Under the pieces are notes generated by a model. That model was not told the origin of the DNA and did no database searches. It was given only the letters and a program-made list of their open reading frames with translations. Source: Bryum argenteum (lineage: Eukaryota; Streptophyta; Bryopsida; Bryales; Bryaceae). From it: a DNA stretch of 64,000 nt. A program made the position numbers and the translations under genes. The stretch is taken from assembly GCA_037043015.1 (NCBI GenBank), contig CM073322.1, positions 20,223,601-20,287,600 on the forward strand, in the 5' to 3' direction. How positions within the stretch are numbered: the first letter of the stretch is position 1; each line of letters starts with the position of its first letter. Positions 9,927 through 20,796 of this stretch are shown here, in pieces.

Positions 9927-10332
9927 GGGCATCCTCAATGGATGCCATGTTAAAAGGGCCGCCATCGGCATTTCCCAGGGCCCTTTCTGATGGCGGGGCA
10001 GGAAGTGCGCAGGCGCCCTCAATGGTGTGCCGCAATGCGCGCGCCATCATCGAGCTCTTTGCAACCGAGTCGCCCCCAATGGCGGCGAGCGCTCGTTTAT
10101 ATGCCGAGAATCTCGACGGGGGTGAGTCGCCCCTCTCACCCCCGTCGAGATTCTCGCATATAAAACGAGCGCCACGCTATTGGGGGCGACTCGGTTGCAA
10201 GCAGCTCGATGATGGCGACGCAAATGGCCGCACACCATTGAGGCGCCCGCGCACTTCCTACCCCCGCCATCGAAAGGGCCCTGGGAAATGCCGATGGCGG
10301 CCCTTTTAACATGGCATCCATTGAGGATGCCC
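9927..10332. mobile_element. Tourist/PIF-Harbinger-like fold-back MITE, 406 bp
   Basis: Almost the whole element is an inverted repeat: arms of about 190 bp (roughly 90% matching by eye) around a short centre near 10125-10135. The ends are GGGCATCCTCAATGG, typical of Tourist-like MITEs, flanked by the 3 bp target duplication TTA (9924-9926 and 10333-10335). GC content is far above the surroundings. Overlapping ORFs on both strands come from the palindrome and are not genes. A transcript would fold into a long hairpin. Confidence 0.85.
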
Positions 10333-10420
10333 TTAGTCGCTACATTTACGGTGCATCGAAAAGGGTTGTGCTTGCATGCAACTATCTGTGCATTAATGAA
10401 AGTGTTTTATTTAAGAAGGA

Positions 10421-10645
10421 ACTACACTGAATAGGTAGATTAGTGTTAGATTTTTATAAGATTTGAAAATGCTGTAAGTTTTTACTTTTACTTAAAAAAA
10501 TTTACCAAGAGTATTGATTCCAATACTGTAGAAGGATCCCCATCTTGACGGATGTAGAGGGTAAAAATATTGACCAAGAGTAAAAACTTATAACATGTTT
10601 ATATAAATTAGTGTATCTAACACTAATCTACCTATTTAGTGTAGT
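10421..10645 (+). mobile_element. 225 bp MITE family, copy 1
   Basis: The ends are inverted (ACTACACTGAATAGG... and ...CCTATTTAGTGTAGT) and extend inward to a shared TTAGTGTTAGA block. Related copies lie at 15996-16217 and 39880-40102. No coding capacity. Confidence 0.75.
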
Positions 10646-10742
10646 GATGAATCCCATCAAAAGTGAAAAGTATCCTCATAGTAGATATTACTGTGTTGAC
10701 AATTCTAGTGTAAAAAGTGACAAAGTTATGAGATCATTCCTT

Positions 10743-11752
10743 AGAGCATGCCCAATCAGCTCCCTTTAAAGCACCCTCCAAAAGTGCTGTAATGGGACTC
10801 ACGCTGACGGAACATGCGGTGCATTGCGAAATTGACGGGCTCCTGATCCAACCCACGCCCGTCAAACATTCCACGCGATCCTCTTCCAGGGCTTTGTGGG
10901 CAGCCACGTCGAGCAGCTAGAAAACTTGCGACAAAATCCTGGCTCCTCCTCCGCGCTGAAGTTCTTGCCCTTCCTATCTCTTCCCGAATCAAATGTTGCC
11001 ATCGTGGCATTGACTGCAGCTACAGGGAGGAGCAAGCGCTTACGGCAAAGAGGAAAAAATTGCCGAGACCGGGAGAGTTATAGAGAGACACGGGAGATTG
11101 GAAGGAGCCACACAGTGCGCGTTGGAGCTTGCCGAGACTGCCGGGCCTGTGCGTTGCCGTTACAGGGAGCCGTTACCGTTTCGATTGGGCATGCTTTTAT
11201 CGCATCCCTCCAAACCACCCTGCAAAGCCCAGTATGTTAGGCAGTCCTAAAAGCGCTCTGTATCCAAAAGCGATCTGTACCTCATTTGTAGATTGTGAAA
11301 ATAAAGATGTATCTCATTTGTATATAACGCATTTGGGTCTTGAAAATCTTACTTAGCACTTTGGAATTTTGTATAAAATTCACAAATGCGAATTACATGC
11401 TGCAAATTTTTGCAATCCTCTCGAGAACCTATTTCGAGTGTGGTCATAATTTTATTTTGAATTTAGTAGTGCTAAAAATAGGTCAGATCTCTTAAGGTGA
11501 CGCTTTTAGGACAGTCTACCTTAGTTGGCAAGGGTGTTGGTGAGGCCCTGGAGATAGAAGGCAGATTTGGAGGGGAGAAGGTCCCAATGCACATGAGAGA
11601 GATAGGTTGCAAGCGAACTACAATTGGAGTATTGGACTAGTGAGAGAGGTGTCCAAGAAAGCTGCAATTTTAAAAAAAATTGCAAGAAAGCTGCAACGTT
11701 ACAAACGAGGGCATGTCTTCTTGTTGATACAAGGAGAGCGAGAACTCACGGC
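10743..11752. other. Moderately GC-rich intergenic DNA with repeat fragments
   Basis: Contains a GAGCATGCCCAATC motif near 10745 and its partial inverse near 11177-11190, which may be remnants of a MITE. ORFs of 75-114 codons here show no domain and I do not call them genes. Confidence 0.35.
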
Positions 11753-12066
11753 AAGTGAGGTGAATTGACTAGACCGGGAGCTAGTTGGTTGAGACGGGAA
11801 ATGATATGAGTCTTGACGGTTGCATTGAGGCGAGTAAGCTTAATCTAAGGCGCTTCTTGCAAGTGCCATTCGCCAGCTGCTTGGCGAGTCCCACATGCGA
11901 TGCTCTAATGACCCAAGTGAGGTGAATCTGAGGAGGTTGGCATGAGACGGGAAATGACATGAGTCTTCATGGTCGCATTGGGGCAAGAAAACTAAGGCCT
12001 GTGCTCTCTGCAAGTGCTATTCACCGAATGCTTGGCAAGTCGCACATGCCATACTCCAATGACCGA
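11753..12066 (+). repeat. Two-copy tandem duplication, ~160 bp unit
   Basis: Both halves begin AAGTGAGGTGAAT (11753 and 11915) and share GAGACGGGAAATGA, ATGAGTCTT and the end GCTTGGC(G/A)AGTC. They are diverged by substitutions and small indels. Non-coding. Confidence 0.7.
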
Positions 12067-12552
12067 CCATTTCATTAGGATTTGGTGGAATAAGACATCC
12101 TTGATGAAAATGTCGGTGGATCGCTTGGTACTTTTCGAATATTATTACACATGGGAAGTAATATGTCTCTACGTCGTCCAATCAATACATTTTTTTAAAA
12201 TTTTAATTTTGTTAATTGATAGCTAGTAAGAATATAGTTGAGAGTTTGAGTGGGTTTGCATGGCAGACTGAAAATGTGAGCGTTCACTATCAGCGCAGAG
12301 ATCAGCTTCATTCACAAGTACATACAAAGAATGGGTCAATGTACCAAAAGGAGGACGACGGAGATTTCTGACCACCTCTTGAAGTGAGGTTCTTTGCTTG
12401 CAAGCAATGTCACTGCAACGACATTGACCCTCTGAAAGAGCTTAAACATCATTTCACATTCTAACTCTTTCTGTGAGCGATGTATCTTGATGGTACTCTT
12501 TCTCTCATTGTCACCGATTAGTACATGGCACACCATTATCTGGTACTTAGGG

Positions 12553-12805
12553 TCCCTTGACCAAGAGCCATGACCAAGAATATTAGAATCACTTTCATGA
12601 TCATGGCTCTTGGCAAAAAGCGATGATCAAGAGAATTAAAATCATTTTCATGGTCATGGTCATGGCTCTTGGCTAAGAGACGTGATCAAGAGAATCAAAA
12701 TCATTTTCATGGTCATGGCTCTTGGCTAAGAGACGTGATCAAGAGAATTAGAATCATTTTCATGGTCATGGTCATGGCTCTTGGTTAAGAGCGGTGACCA
12801 TGATA
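12553..12805 (+). repeat. Minisatellite, ~65 bp unit, about four copies
   Basis: Repeated phrases TCATGGTCATGGCTCTTGG and CGTGATCAAGAGAAT recur with slight length variation. The first unit begins with the inverse CCAAGAGCCATGACC, so adjacent units can pair. Confidence 0.75.
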
Positions 12806-12868
12806 AATCAAAAATGAGTTTTTGAGTCGCTTGTAGTGTAAAGTGGATTTGGACTGGGATGAGTTTAA

Positions 12869-13216
12869 CTCTTGAAGGTCCTTGGGGTCTGAAACGGGCA
12901 GCCCAAAATTGGATCACAACATCTTTTGGACTTGGGCATCATGAATAGTGCACTTTTCAAATTTGGGCATCATGAATGGCCGGACCAACCAATGATGAGC
13001 TTGCAACCCTCTCCAAGTTTATGTACAACCCAACCTACCTACCACAATCCTTTCAAAGCACAAAATCACTCATACAAATTGTGATTTGAATTGTAAAATT
13101 TCATTTCTTGAATGAATCAAAAGAAGGTGACCAGTTTGACATCAAAATATAAGTGAAAAGTTGAGTACAATGAGAGTTGGGAAACAACCCCTCGGGCTTG
13201 CAAGGACCTTAAAGAG
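12869..13216 (-). mobile_element. TTAA-flanked non-autonomous element (piggyBac-like), inverted copy
   Basis: Flanked by TTAA at 12865-12868 and 13217-13220. The termini are CTCTTGAAGGTCCTTG and, inverted at the other end, CTCTTTAAGGTCCTTG. The interior is the reverse complement of 14041-14402 and homologous to 16930-17197 plus 18133-18221. Non-coding, 348 bp. Confidence 0.75.
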
Positions 13217-13220
13217 TTAA

Positions 13221-14036
13221 GCTCAATTCTCTAATATAAATCCTCATCATTGTCTCTTTTGCCCTCCCCTACGGTTCTCCTTTCTCATTAAATGATGGAA
13301 CACTAGCCAATCAATGAATTTTGAGCTTCATCCTTGAGTCAAAGCAAATGCGTCAACTTTGCATCAAAGTAGAATGGGGACCAAGAAAGACCATTCTTGA
13401 AATTAAATTTGACATGGAGGCTCTACCAAGTGTTATTTCTAAGTGAGCGAGGTTCATGTCTATAAAAATTACATGTAAAGGACGTCTAAAACCTTTGTAT
13501 GTAAAAATTTGCCTTTGTATGCTTGAATTTTCACATACAAAGGCAAATTTTTAACGATAGAAAAGGCATGTAAAATAGCATTGGATTTAGAATCCAAAAG
13601 ATGACAACACACTTACACACCTTGGTACCTTTTTTGCATGCACAAAAATAAAAGCTTGTAGAAAGTTAAATTTCGATTTCAAGTAAATTTTTGCAACCCA
13701 AATTTTTGCCAAGTTTTGAGAATTATTGAGTATATACCACCACAACTTTGGGTAGATTTTAGCATGGCGTGATAGTGTTAACAAACTTTTAGAGTGGATA
13801 CTTCCTAAAATAGGATGAAATTAGATGCACACATGGTCTTGCTGAAAACAATTGTGAAAAATAAGACTATGACCTGCAAAAGGTTTCAACTTTGTATGAA
13901 CCAAAACTTTAGTAACTAAGAGCATATCAAAAGTCAAATTAACCTTAAGCAAGCTTCAATCACATATAAGGGTTATTAAAATAACCTTTCTTACAAATTT
14001 TTACTTTCCTTTTCTATCATCTTTCCTAAAAGATCT
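13221..14036. other. AT-rich intergenic DNA
   Basis: Contains a short hairpin around 13497-13548, where tatgtaaaaatttgcctttg and its inverse lie side by side. No gene is seen. Confidence 0.4.
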
Positions 14037-14040
14037 TTAA

Positions 14041-14402
14041 GCCTTAAACGTCTAAGGTGACCTGAGGGGTCCTTTTCCAACAAAATTGCCTTTGCACCTC
14101 TCATTGTACTCAACTTTTCACTTATATTTTGATGTCAAACTGGTCACCTTCTTTTGATTCATTCAAGAAATGAAATTTTACAATCCAAATTACAATTTGT
14201 ATGAGTGATTTTGTGCTTTGAAAGGATTGTGGTAGGTAGGTTGGGGTTGTACATAACCTTGTAGGAGGTTGCAAGCTCATCATTGATTAAATCATTCATG
14301 ATGCCCGAGTTCAAAAAGTGCACTATTCATGATGCCCAAGTCCAAAAGATGTTGTGATCCAATATTGGGCTGCCCGTATCAGACCCCATGGGTGTTTAAG
14401 GG
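14041..14402 (+). mobile_element. TTAA-flanked non-autonomous element (piggyBac-like), 362 bp
   Basis: TTAA lies at 14037-14040 and 14403-14406. The termini are GCCTTAAACGTCTAAGG and, inverted, CCCTTAAACACCCATGG. It is the uninterrupted relative of the element at 16930-18221 and serves as the reference for the nested insertion there. Confidence 0.8.
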
Positions 14403-14603
14403 TTAATATACTTGTTCAAATTCACCATAATTGGCTTCTTTTCAACATATGGATTGTGCTAATTATCAAGGTCAAAAGTTACCACCCAAGTAGATTTGTT
14501 TTCAACCAACATTCAAATGCATGAAGGAAATCTAAATTAAGAGACACACAAATTTTGCTATCAAATCCAGAAGTCATAATTTAAGATATTTTACTTAACT
14601 TCA

Positions 14604-14967
14604 GATGATGATAGAAACTCCCGTCCCTTTCTAAGGGGCCGGCTTGAATGAAGTGTCCTTTCGTAATGCTAATATCCCGATGGCCAACGGACAAGGGGAA
14701 ATTGGAACAATACTACTTCCCCCTCTCGAGGGTGGACAATATAACTACGCTAGTTTTTAGCCTAGTTACTAATGCCTTGAAGATACTTGACATAGTATCC
14801 CCCCAAAGGGCTTTGAGGTACCCATACAACAAGGTCCAAAGACCCCCCACAATAGTTGGGTGGAATATAGTGGTGAGCACCACGTTGGCATGGGGAATAG
14901 AACCCACGACCTCCTCATTGGGGGCCGAAGCCCTAACCACCAAGCCAAGGCTTGTGGTGCCTCTTAA
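14604..14967 (-). mobile_element. tRNA-derived SINE, near full length
   Basis: On the minus strand the 5' part has a polymerase III A box TGGCTTGGTGG (14947-14937) and a B box GGTTCTATTCC (14904-14894), properly spaced. A non-tRNA body follows, and the 3' end is CTATCATCATC (14614-14604). The flanks carry an imperfect repeat (AAGTTTAAG near 14967; AAGTTAAG at 14603-14593) that may be the target duplication. A 5'-truncated copy of its 3' half lies at 36084-36196. The overlapping ORFs on both strands are incidental. Confidence 0.8.
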
Positions 14968-14977
14968 ACTTAGGAAA

Positions 14978-15995
14978 AGTTTGTTAAAAAATAACCTTTT
15001 AACCCTTAACCAGGCCTTTTGTCGAAGATCGACATTTTGGATGAGCAACTTTGAAGAGCCATAGCTTCTTCATATGGAGTAGTTTTTTTTTGGGATGAAT
15101 TCACTTGGATTGCGTTCCAAATCAAGCCTAGTTTGTGTGATAAAATTTTCAAATCCATACAGTGCAATGTGAATAAATGGCATGCACACTTAGTGAGGGC
15201 AACTCTTCTTTTTGGGCAATGGTTCGTGGCAGCTACCAAGGAGGCACCTTAGAATCCGTGGGGACCTCCCAAGGCCGTTTTTGATAATTTTGAATTCAAA
15301 TTTGAGGTCTGCGACCCCAAGTTACCCTCGGAAGCCTACTCCTTGGAATTTAATGTCTATACATCAAAAAATTAGGGGGCTCATTACCCCTCCTCCATCC
15401 TTCTTGGTAGCTGCTACGAACGCTTACCCCTTCTTTTTGAGTTGGCAAAACATGGGGCATGTTTTGCCATTGGGAGGCTATTATGGGAAATCCAAAAGAC
15501 TCAGTATTGCCAAGATGGGTTAGGAGCAGTGTTGCAGTGGTATGATATCAAGTGAATCGTAGTGTCTACTTCAAATTGGATTCTTGAACCAAAATGAACA
15601 CTATACTTCATTTGAAGTATCACACAAGATGTAACCTCAAGGTTCTTATTGATCCCATTCTTGCACCCAAGTTAGTGGATTTAGTAAAAAAATAATGTAA
15701 ATTTGAGGTTTCATTTGGAGGTTTGGTTTTTGGTTTTCCCAGCTACAATATTTTGGGGTCTCCGATCCCATTTTAAAAGTTAAAATCCAAGGAAAATAGT
15801 ATACCCTCCAAAACAAACACTTTATGATTTCACTATTTGGATGTGATGAGACCCTAGCCCATTTCAAGGAGAGTCATCATTTTTAAATGTTTGCAATACT
15901 ATACTAGTACCTCTGCAAATGTGCAAGACTGCTGGACGAGAAAAACTAAATAAGAACCAGTCGCCAGGAATATCTTAAAAACCGTTAGATTTTCT
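14978..15995. other. Intergenic, nothing recognised
   Basis: ORFs of up to about 100 codons occur, but without domains or supporting structure. Confidence 0.35.
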
Positions 15996-16217
15996 CTACA
16001 CTAAATTTGATAATTAGTGTTAGATTATTATAAGATTTGAAAATGCTATAATTTTTTACTTCTGTTTCAAAAAAATTACCAAGAACAGTGATTCTGATAC
16101 TATATAAGGACTCCCATCTTGACCAATATAGTGGGTAAAATTATTGAACAACAGTAAAAACTTATAACATATTTAAGTAAATTAGTGTATCTACACTAAT
16201 TATCAAATTTAGTGTAG
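15996..16217 (+). mobile_element. 225 bp MITE family, copy 2
   Basis: CTACACTAAATTTGATAATT at the left and its inverse at the right, with a central part matching copy 1 in the same orientation. The flanks TTCT (15992-15995 and 16218-16221) could be a target duplication. Confidence 0.8.
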
Positions 16218-16925
16218 TTCTTTCATAGTTTATATTTCATATTCTAAAATAGATGAAAAGTCTGTTGTCCAAGTTACTTCTTCATGTGAAAAGAGGACTC
16301 AGTCCTGGAGAGCACTGCCCATAGTGAACACAATTGGGCCCAGAGAAGACGAAAAATAAGTATTTCTATCAAATGATCGGTTTTAAAATTAAAAAATAAA
16401 TGAGAAAAGGGAAAGAATAAATAAAAACTCATTCTTGTATGTTATAAGAAATAAGATGTAGGAATTATGCCACATTTAACTAAATCTGGACTCATTCATG
16501 AATTATGGATTGGAGCAAATTTTAGAAATTACAATTTTTTGGAATGATCATTAAACCGATTGAAAATCTACATTGGGAGATGTGAGTATCTTTATATTCT
16601 CCAAAGATCCCCCGTTTTACATTTTTGTGTTCACACTGTATCTTACTCACATGAGTATGGGGGATCCCATGTTGCCCTACTTCTAGACTGCTCCCGGTCT
16701 AAAAGTAGTTAAATGTGTCATAATTTCTATTTCATTACTAAGGGCTCATTTCCATGTGAGACAAGTTCATGTGATTCCTTGTTCATTATTCTGCAAAAGA
16801 TAGCAACACTTGTCCTTTACTCACTCCCAATGTACACTTCTCTGCTGATTCCACTATAGAAGCCCTTGAAAAATCATGGCCCACTATTTAGGGAGGATCA
16901 TGAAGGCACATTCACATGTCTTCCC
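16218..16925. other. AT-rich intergenic DNA
   Basis: No gene or paired repeat is recognised. Confidence 0.35.
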
Positions 16926-16929
16926 TTAA

Positions 16930-18221
16930 CCCTTAAACGCCCAAGGTGACCCAAGGGGTCACCTTCCAACAGAATCTTCTCTGAGCTCTCACTGTACTCA
17001 ACTTTTCACTTATATTTTGATGTCAAACTGGTCACCTTCTTGTGATGCATTCAAAAAGTGAAATTTTACAATTCAAATCACAATTTGTATGAGTGATTTT
17101 GTGCTTTGAAAGGATTGTTGTAGCAAGGTTGGGGTTGTACATAACCTTGTAGGAGGTTGCAAGCTCATCATTGATTGGTGCATTCATGATGCCCTTGTTA
17201 ACCCCTAAAAATCCAGGAAAACCGATTCCGTTTTCTGAGATTTCGGGCAGCTCATTTTAAGCATTTAAATTGATATTTTTGCCTAAGATTTTTATTGGGT
17301 GCTCCCCATACAGTAATGTGTATGTGGTAAAATTTTCAAAGTCAAATTTTAATTTTATAACCTTCACCTAGAAATTTTAGGTTTCAAGTCCTAAACGGGC
17401 AGTTTAAAATAATTTTTTTTAATTTTTTTTTTTTAGAAATATGTTCATTACCAAATTACTATTCAAATTCCAAAGTATCCGAAGTCAAAAAGTTTACCAA
17501 TTTTACAAGGGCAGCCTCCAAAACTTTCAAAAACAATCTTCACAATTTCTAGTAATTTTACAATTTTTTCTTTCAAAAATTTCCAAAATTCGAGATTTTG
17601 GATTTTTTCCAAGATTTTTTTTTTTTTCGAAATTCACATTATCATAAATGCACCTTCTCACCGTCGAGATTTTTCTCAAACTAAATATATCATACGTGGT
17701 GCTTGTTTTACTATATGGTTGTTTTTAGACCTTCTTTCATAAAATATTTTACGTTAAGGTCAAAAAGTGGAATTGGTCTCTAAAATTTTGCATGAGCATA
17801 CCCAACTTGATTACCTACATGAAAAAAAATGAGGGAAAAATATTTGGAATAACAATCATCAAGTTGCCCTTGGCACCATTTAGACAATGCCTCTCACGCA
17901 GCGGCAAAAAAAAGTGTTGGTCAAACTTTGATTGTTATGATCTCACAAATGACAAACATCCAACGGTTGAAATTTTGACCAGTCCTTTGTATACAAGTTA
18001 GGTACAAGATCTTACGGTTCAAAGTCTAAAACCGGAAAAAAAATTCTCCATTTCCCCATTTCCCAACGAAGGTGAAAAATGGCAGTTTTTGGTTCTGGAG
18101 GTCGAGGAAACCCCTGGATTTTTAGGGGTTAAAAAAGTGCACTATTCATGATGCCCAAGTCCAAAAGATGTTGTGATCCAATTTTGGGCTGCCCGTTTCA
18201 CACCCCATGGGCGTTTAAGGG
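16930..18221 (+). mobile_element. TTAA-flanked element split by a nested TTAA element
   Basis: Outer element with termini CCCTTAAACGCCCAAGG and, inverted, CCCTTAAACGCCCATGG (one mismatch). It is flanked by TTAA at 16926-16929 and 18222-18225. Without the nested insert (17202-18128 plus one TTAA) it is 361 bp, the same length as the relative at 14041-14402. Non-coding. Confidence 0.88.
17202..18128 (+). mobile_element. Nested 927 bp TTAA element (piggyBac-like, non-autonomous)
   Basis: Perfect 16 bp terminal inverted repeats CCCCTAAAAATCCAGG, flanked by TTAA at 17198-17201 and 18129-18132. Removing the element and one TTAA leaves flanks that align without a gap to 14300-14323 of the uninterrupted relative (TTAA there is TTCA). 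The insertion is therefore precise at TTAA. The interior shares sequence with about 49337-49620 and 35700-35830. No transposase is visible inside. Confidence 0.88.
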
Positions 18222-18225
18222 TTAA

Positions 18226-19085
18226 CCCCTCAAGTCGAGTGAGGCCATATTCTGGTCGTTTAGGGGGCTTAGTCAGTGACTTACTACTTTGAGCTCGCAT
18301 GAAGTTGAAATCTTTTGCAAGTTAGAAAGTTTTTCCATACCTTTCTAGCAAGTCATTTCATGCTTCAAAATTCCTCATACTTTAGGAATATACTTCATGG
18401 TCAAAGTTTGAAGACACTATTTGACATCCGCCCTAAATTACCCAAATTGCGATAAATGCTCATTTGCCTTAAGATTTCCCAATATCAAATAAATATTATA
18501 AACTTTAAAAATTCACCAAAATTTGAGATTCTAGTTTTTTCAAGTGTTTTTTTGTTGTACAAGTAAATAAGGTTCCAAGGCATGATCTCATCGTTTGGAT
18601 TTCTAATCCAATTTTTTTCCACATGCCATTTTTATTGTCAGAGACCAACCTATGTAGTTGATATTAAACATACCTCCATGTGAATAATCGAGCGTTTCTT
18701 TAGATTCTATAGGTTGAATGAGAGTAAAAATTGCACGGATACTTTCTTAACTCACCTAGGAACGAGGATGTAAAGAGCCAAAAGTCAAATTTTCTACCAA
18801 AAGTGGTTTCTTAGGCCCTCAAAAATCTAGTTCGTAATACCCAACAACAGCTACAACAAGGAAAAAAAACTTATTCTTCAACTTTGAACACCACAATCTC
18901 ACAAGTGGTAAGGAGTTTGAATATGAGACTTCATATACATATACACATACAAGTTAAGTACTAGATCTTATGGTTACATACCAAAATTTTTGTCAAAATA
19001 CAAAAACTTTTACCTTGCACCCAAAAGTACCAGGTAGTTTTTGCCAGTTCTCAGACTTTCTGGCAGTTTAATCGACTTTAGGGGG
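18226..19085 (+). mobile_element. TTAA-flanked long-subfamily element, copy 2
   Basis: Starts directly after the TTAA (18222-18225) that also ends the previous element. Ends: CCCCTCAAGTCGA and, inverted near 19085, CCCCTAAAGTCGA. The right flank is TTTAC rather than an exact TTAA, so that boundary is soft. It is homologous to 2869-3671. Confidence 0.6.
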
Positions 19086-20796
19086 TAAAATCCGAAAATT
19101 TCAGTCCTTTTGAGGGAATAATGGTCCTCCATTCGAGAAAGCACTATGCATCCTCTAAAAGACAGAGACATGAGGACAAAGCCTGCAAATTTGCATTACA
19201 TGTTCTATTCTTGTTTCAAGAACTTGCCACCTCCTCTTCGCAAGCTCTTGAAGTATTACGGGTTTATGAGAATAGCCTGCTTGCTTTTTTGAGACCCTCT
19301 CATTTGGGTTTACGTGGGAGAAAAGGGCCCCTAAAAGCGCACAACTGTTGAGGCGGTATAGGGTAGCTGTTCAGTAAAATTAGAAGCTGCAGCAATTGTC
19401 CCTGCTCCTACTCAGCATACTCTATTACTGGGACCATACTCTATCCACACCCACATGCATTACACTTGCTCTATTCCTACCTACACAAAAATATAAACAA
19501 TGGGAAGTAATTAGAAAGGCGTCTGAAAGCTGATATGATGCACGACAAACCGTCTAGTACAGGATTAGCACACACACAGGGGGAGAAAAAAATAAAGTCT
19601 AATAAAACGTACAATCCCGTGCGCTCTCATTCCTCCTGGCAGGCTAGCTTGAGTTTACCATGATCCAGGCATCACATAGAAACTGACCGTTCGATGATTA
19701 TGATGTGGGTGATCGTCGTTTGCAATGGCGATCGCTTAAGTTAGTGGAACGCAGCGTTAAGTTCGTGGCGAGAGTGCCGAGGTAGCTAGATGCTCAGCGA
19801 TCGTTCGTAATTCGCCTCCCTCGCATTCATGGCTGCTTCATGCTCGCGGCGTTGGGTCCCATGCAGCGCCCCCGCGTCTCCTGCTGCTTGATTGCGGCCC
19901 CCACCCCCCCCCCCACCCTGGCCGCTCGTGCGCGCCCGGGCTCTCCAAGCCACAGTCTAGCTTGTACCTAGCTAGCGCTACGTTACGCTGAAACCATTGA
20001 TTGCCCATGCTTCCATCCTCCGTCTCAGATACATCTCTCGCTCCAAGGTATCAGCTCCCTAGAAAATGTAGACTATGTTACATCTGTGAAGGGATCTTAG
20101 CAGTTCATGGGTTGAATTAGCCTGCTCGCGGATTCCAGCACCTTTGATGGTCAGTGGTAGTTTCGTCTGCGAGTGTTTTGGGTCCATTGCAGCTGATTGA
20201 GGCTCTGACTGAAGCTTTGAGGTCGATCTTCTAGCCAACAGGTCGGTTGACATGGTATTATTAAAGCTTCGAAGCGGCTGTGAAGCTCCGAGGAGATGTG
20301 GTCCTGGTAGAAGTTAACTTGCTCGAATTTGATGCTCTCTGAGTTTGATGGGCGTTGTTGTTCTGGGACAGAAAGACTGAGGATACGATTTCTTACTAGG
20401 TCGACTTCAACATGAAAGTAAGTTGTGAACATTCTCGTGTTTCGAAGTGTTGGTGACATTCGACGAGGGACTGATTGTTTGGGCTGGTGCAGTTGTTCGG
20501 GTGGGGGAAGAGCAAGGGCTCGCAGCCGCAGGGTCGTCAACAAATCAGTAAATCAGGTGCCGCCGCCGTACTTTGTGGATGTTTTGAGTCAAAGAGCCTG
20601 TAGCGTCGGGTTTTGTGAGCTACTGACCTCCCGTTATGGAGTCGTTCTTCAGTTTTTCCAATCGGAAGCTTAGGTCTAAACAACTTGCTCTTTTATGGGG
20701 TGAAAATTTGGAGCATTTGCAAGCATTGTGATGAAGTGATTTTGTTGACACTCAGATTCAAGAAGTAGCAGCTATGGGCTGGATCGCTCCTCAGCA
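19086..20796. other. Upstream region of the IGT-motif gene
   Basis: Base composition rises from about 19650 on, with a C-run near 19902-19914 and C/T-rich stretches. This is consistent with a promoter and 5' untranslated region for the gene starting at 20797. An ORF of 130 codons on the minus strand (20151-20543) has no domain and is not called. Any 5' UTR introns cannot be placed with confidence. Confidence 0.35.

Noticed and set aside
9938-10321. ORFs on both strands (123, 63 and 61 codons)
   Set aside because: They arise from the GC-rich palindromic MITE and mirror each other.
14648-15064. 138-codon ORF and its minus-strand partner
   Set aside because: They lie across the SINE and have no domain.
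20151-20543. 130-codon minus-strand ORF
   Set aside because: It lies in the presumed upstream region of a plus-strand gene and has low-complexity composition with no domain.
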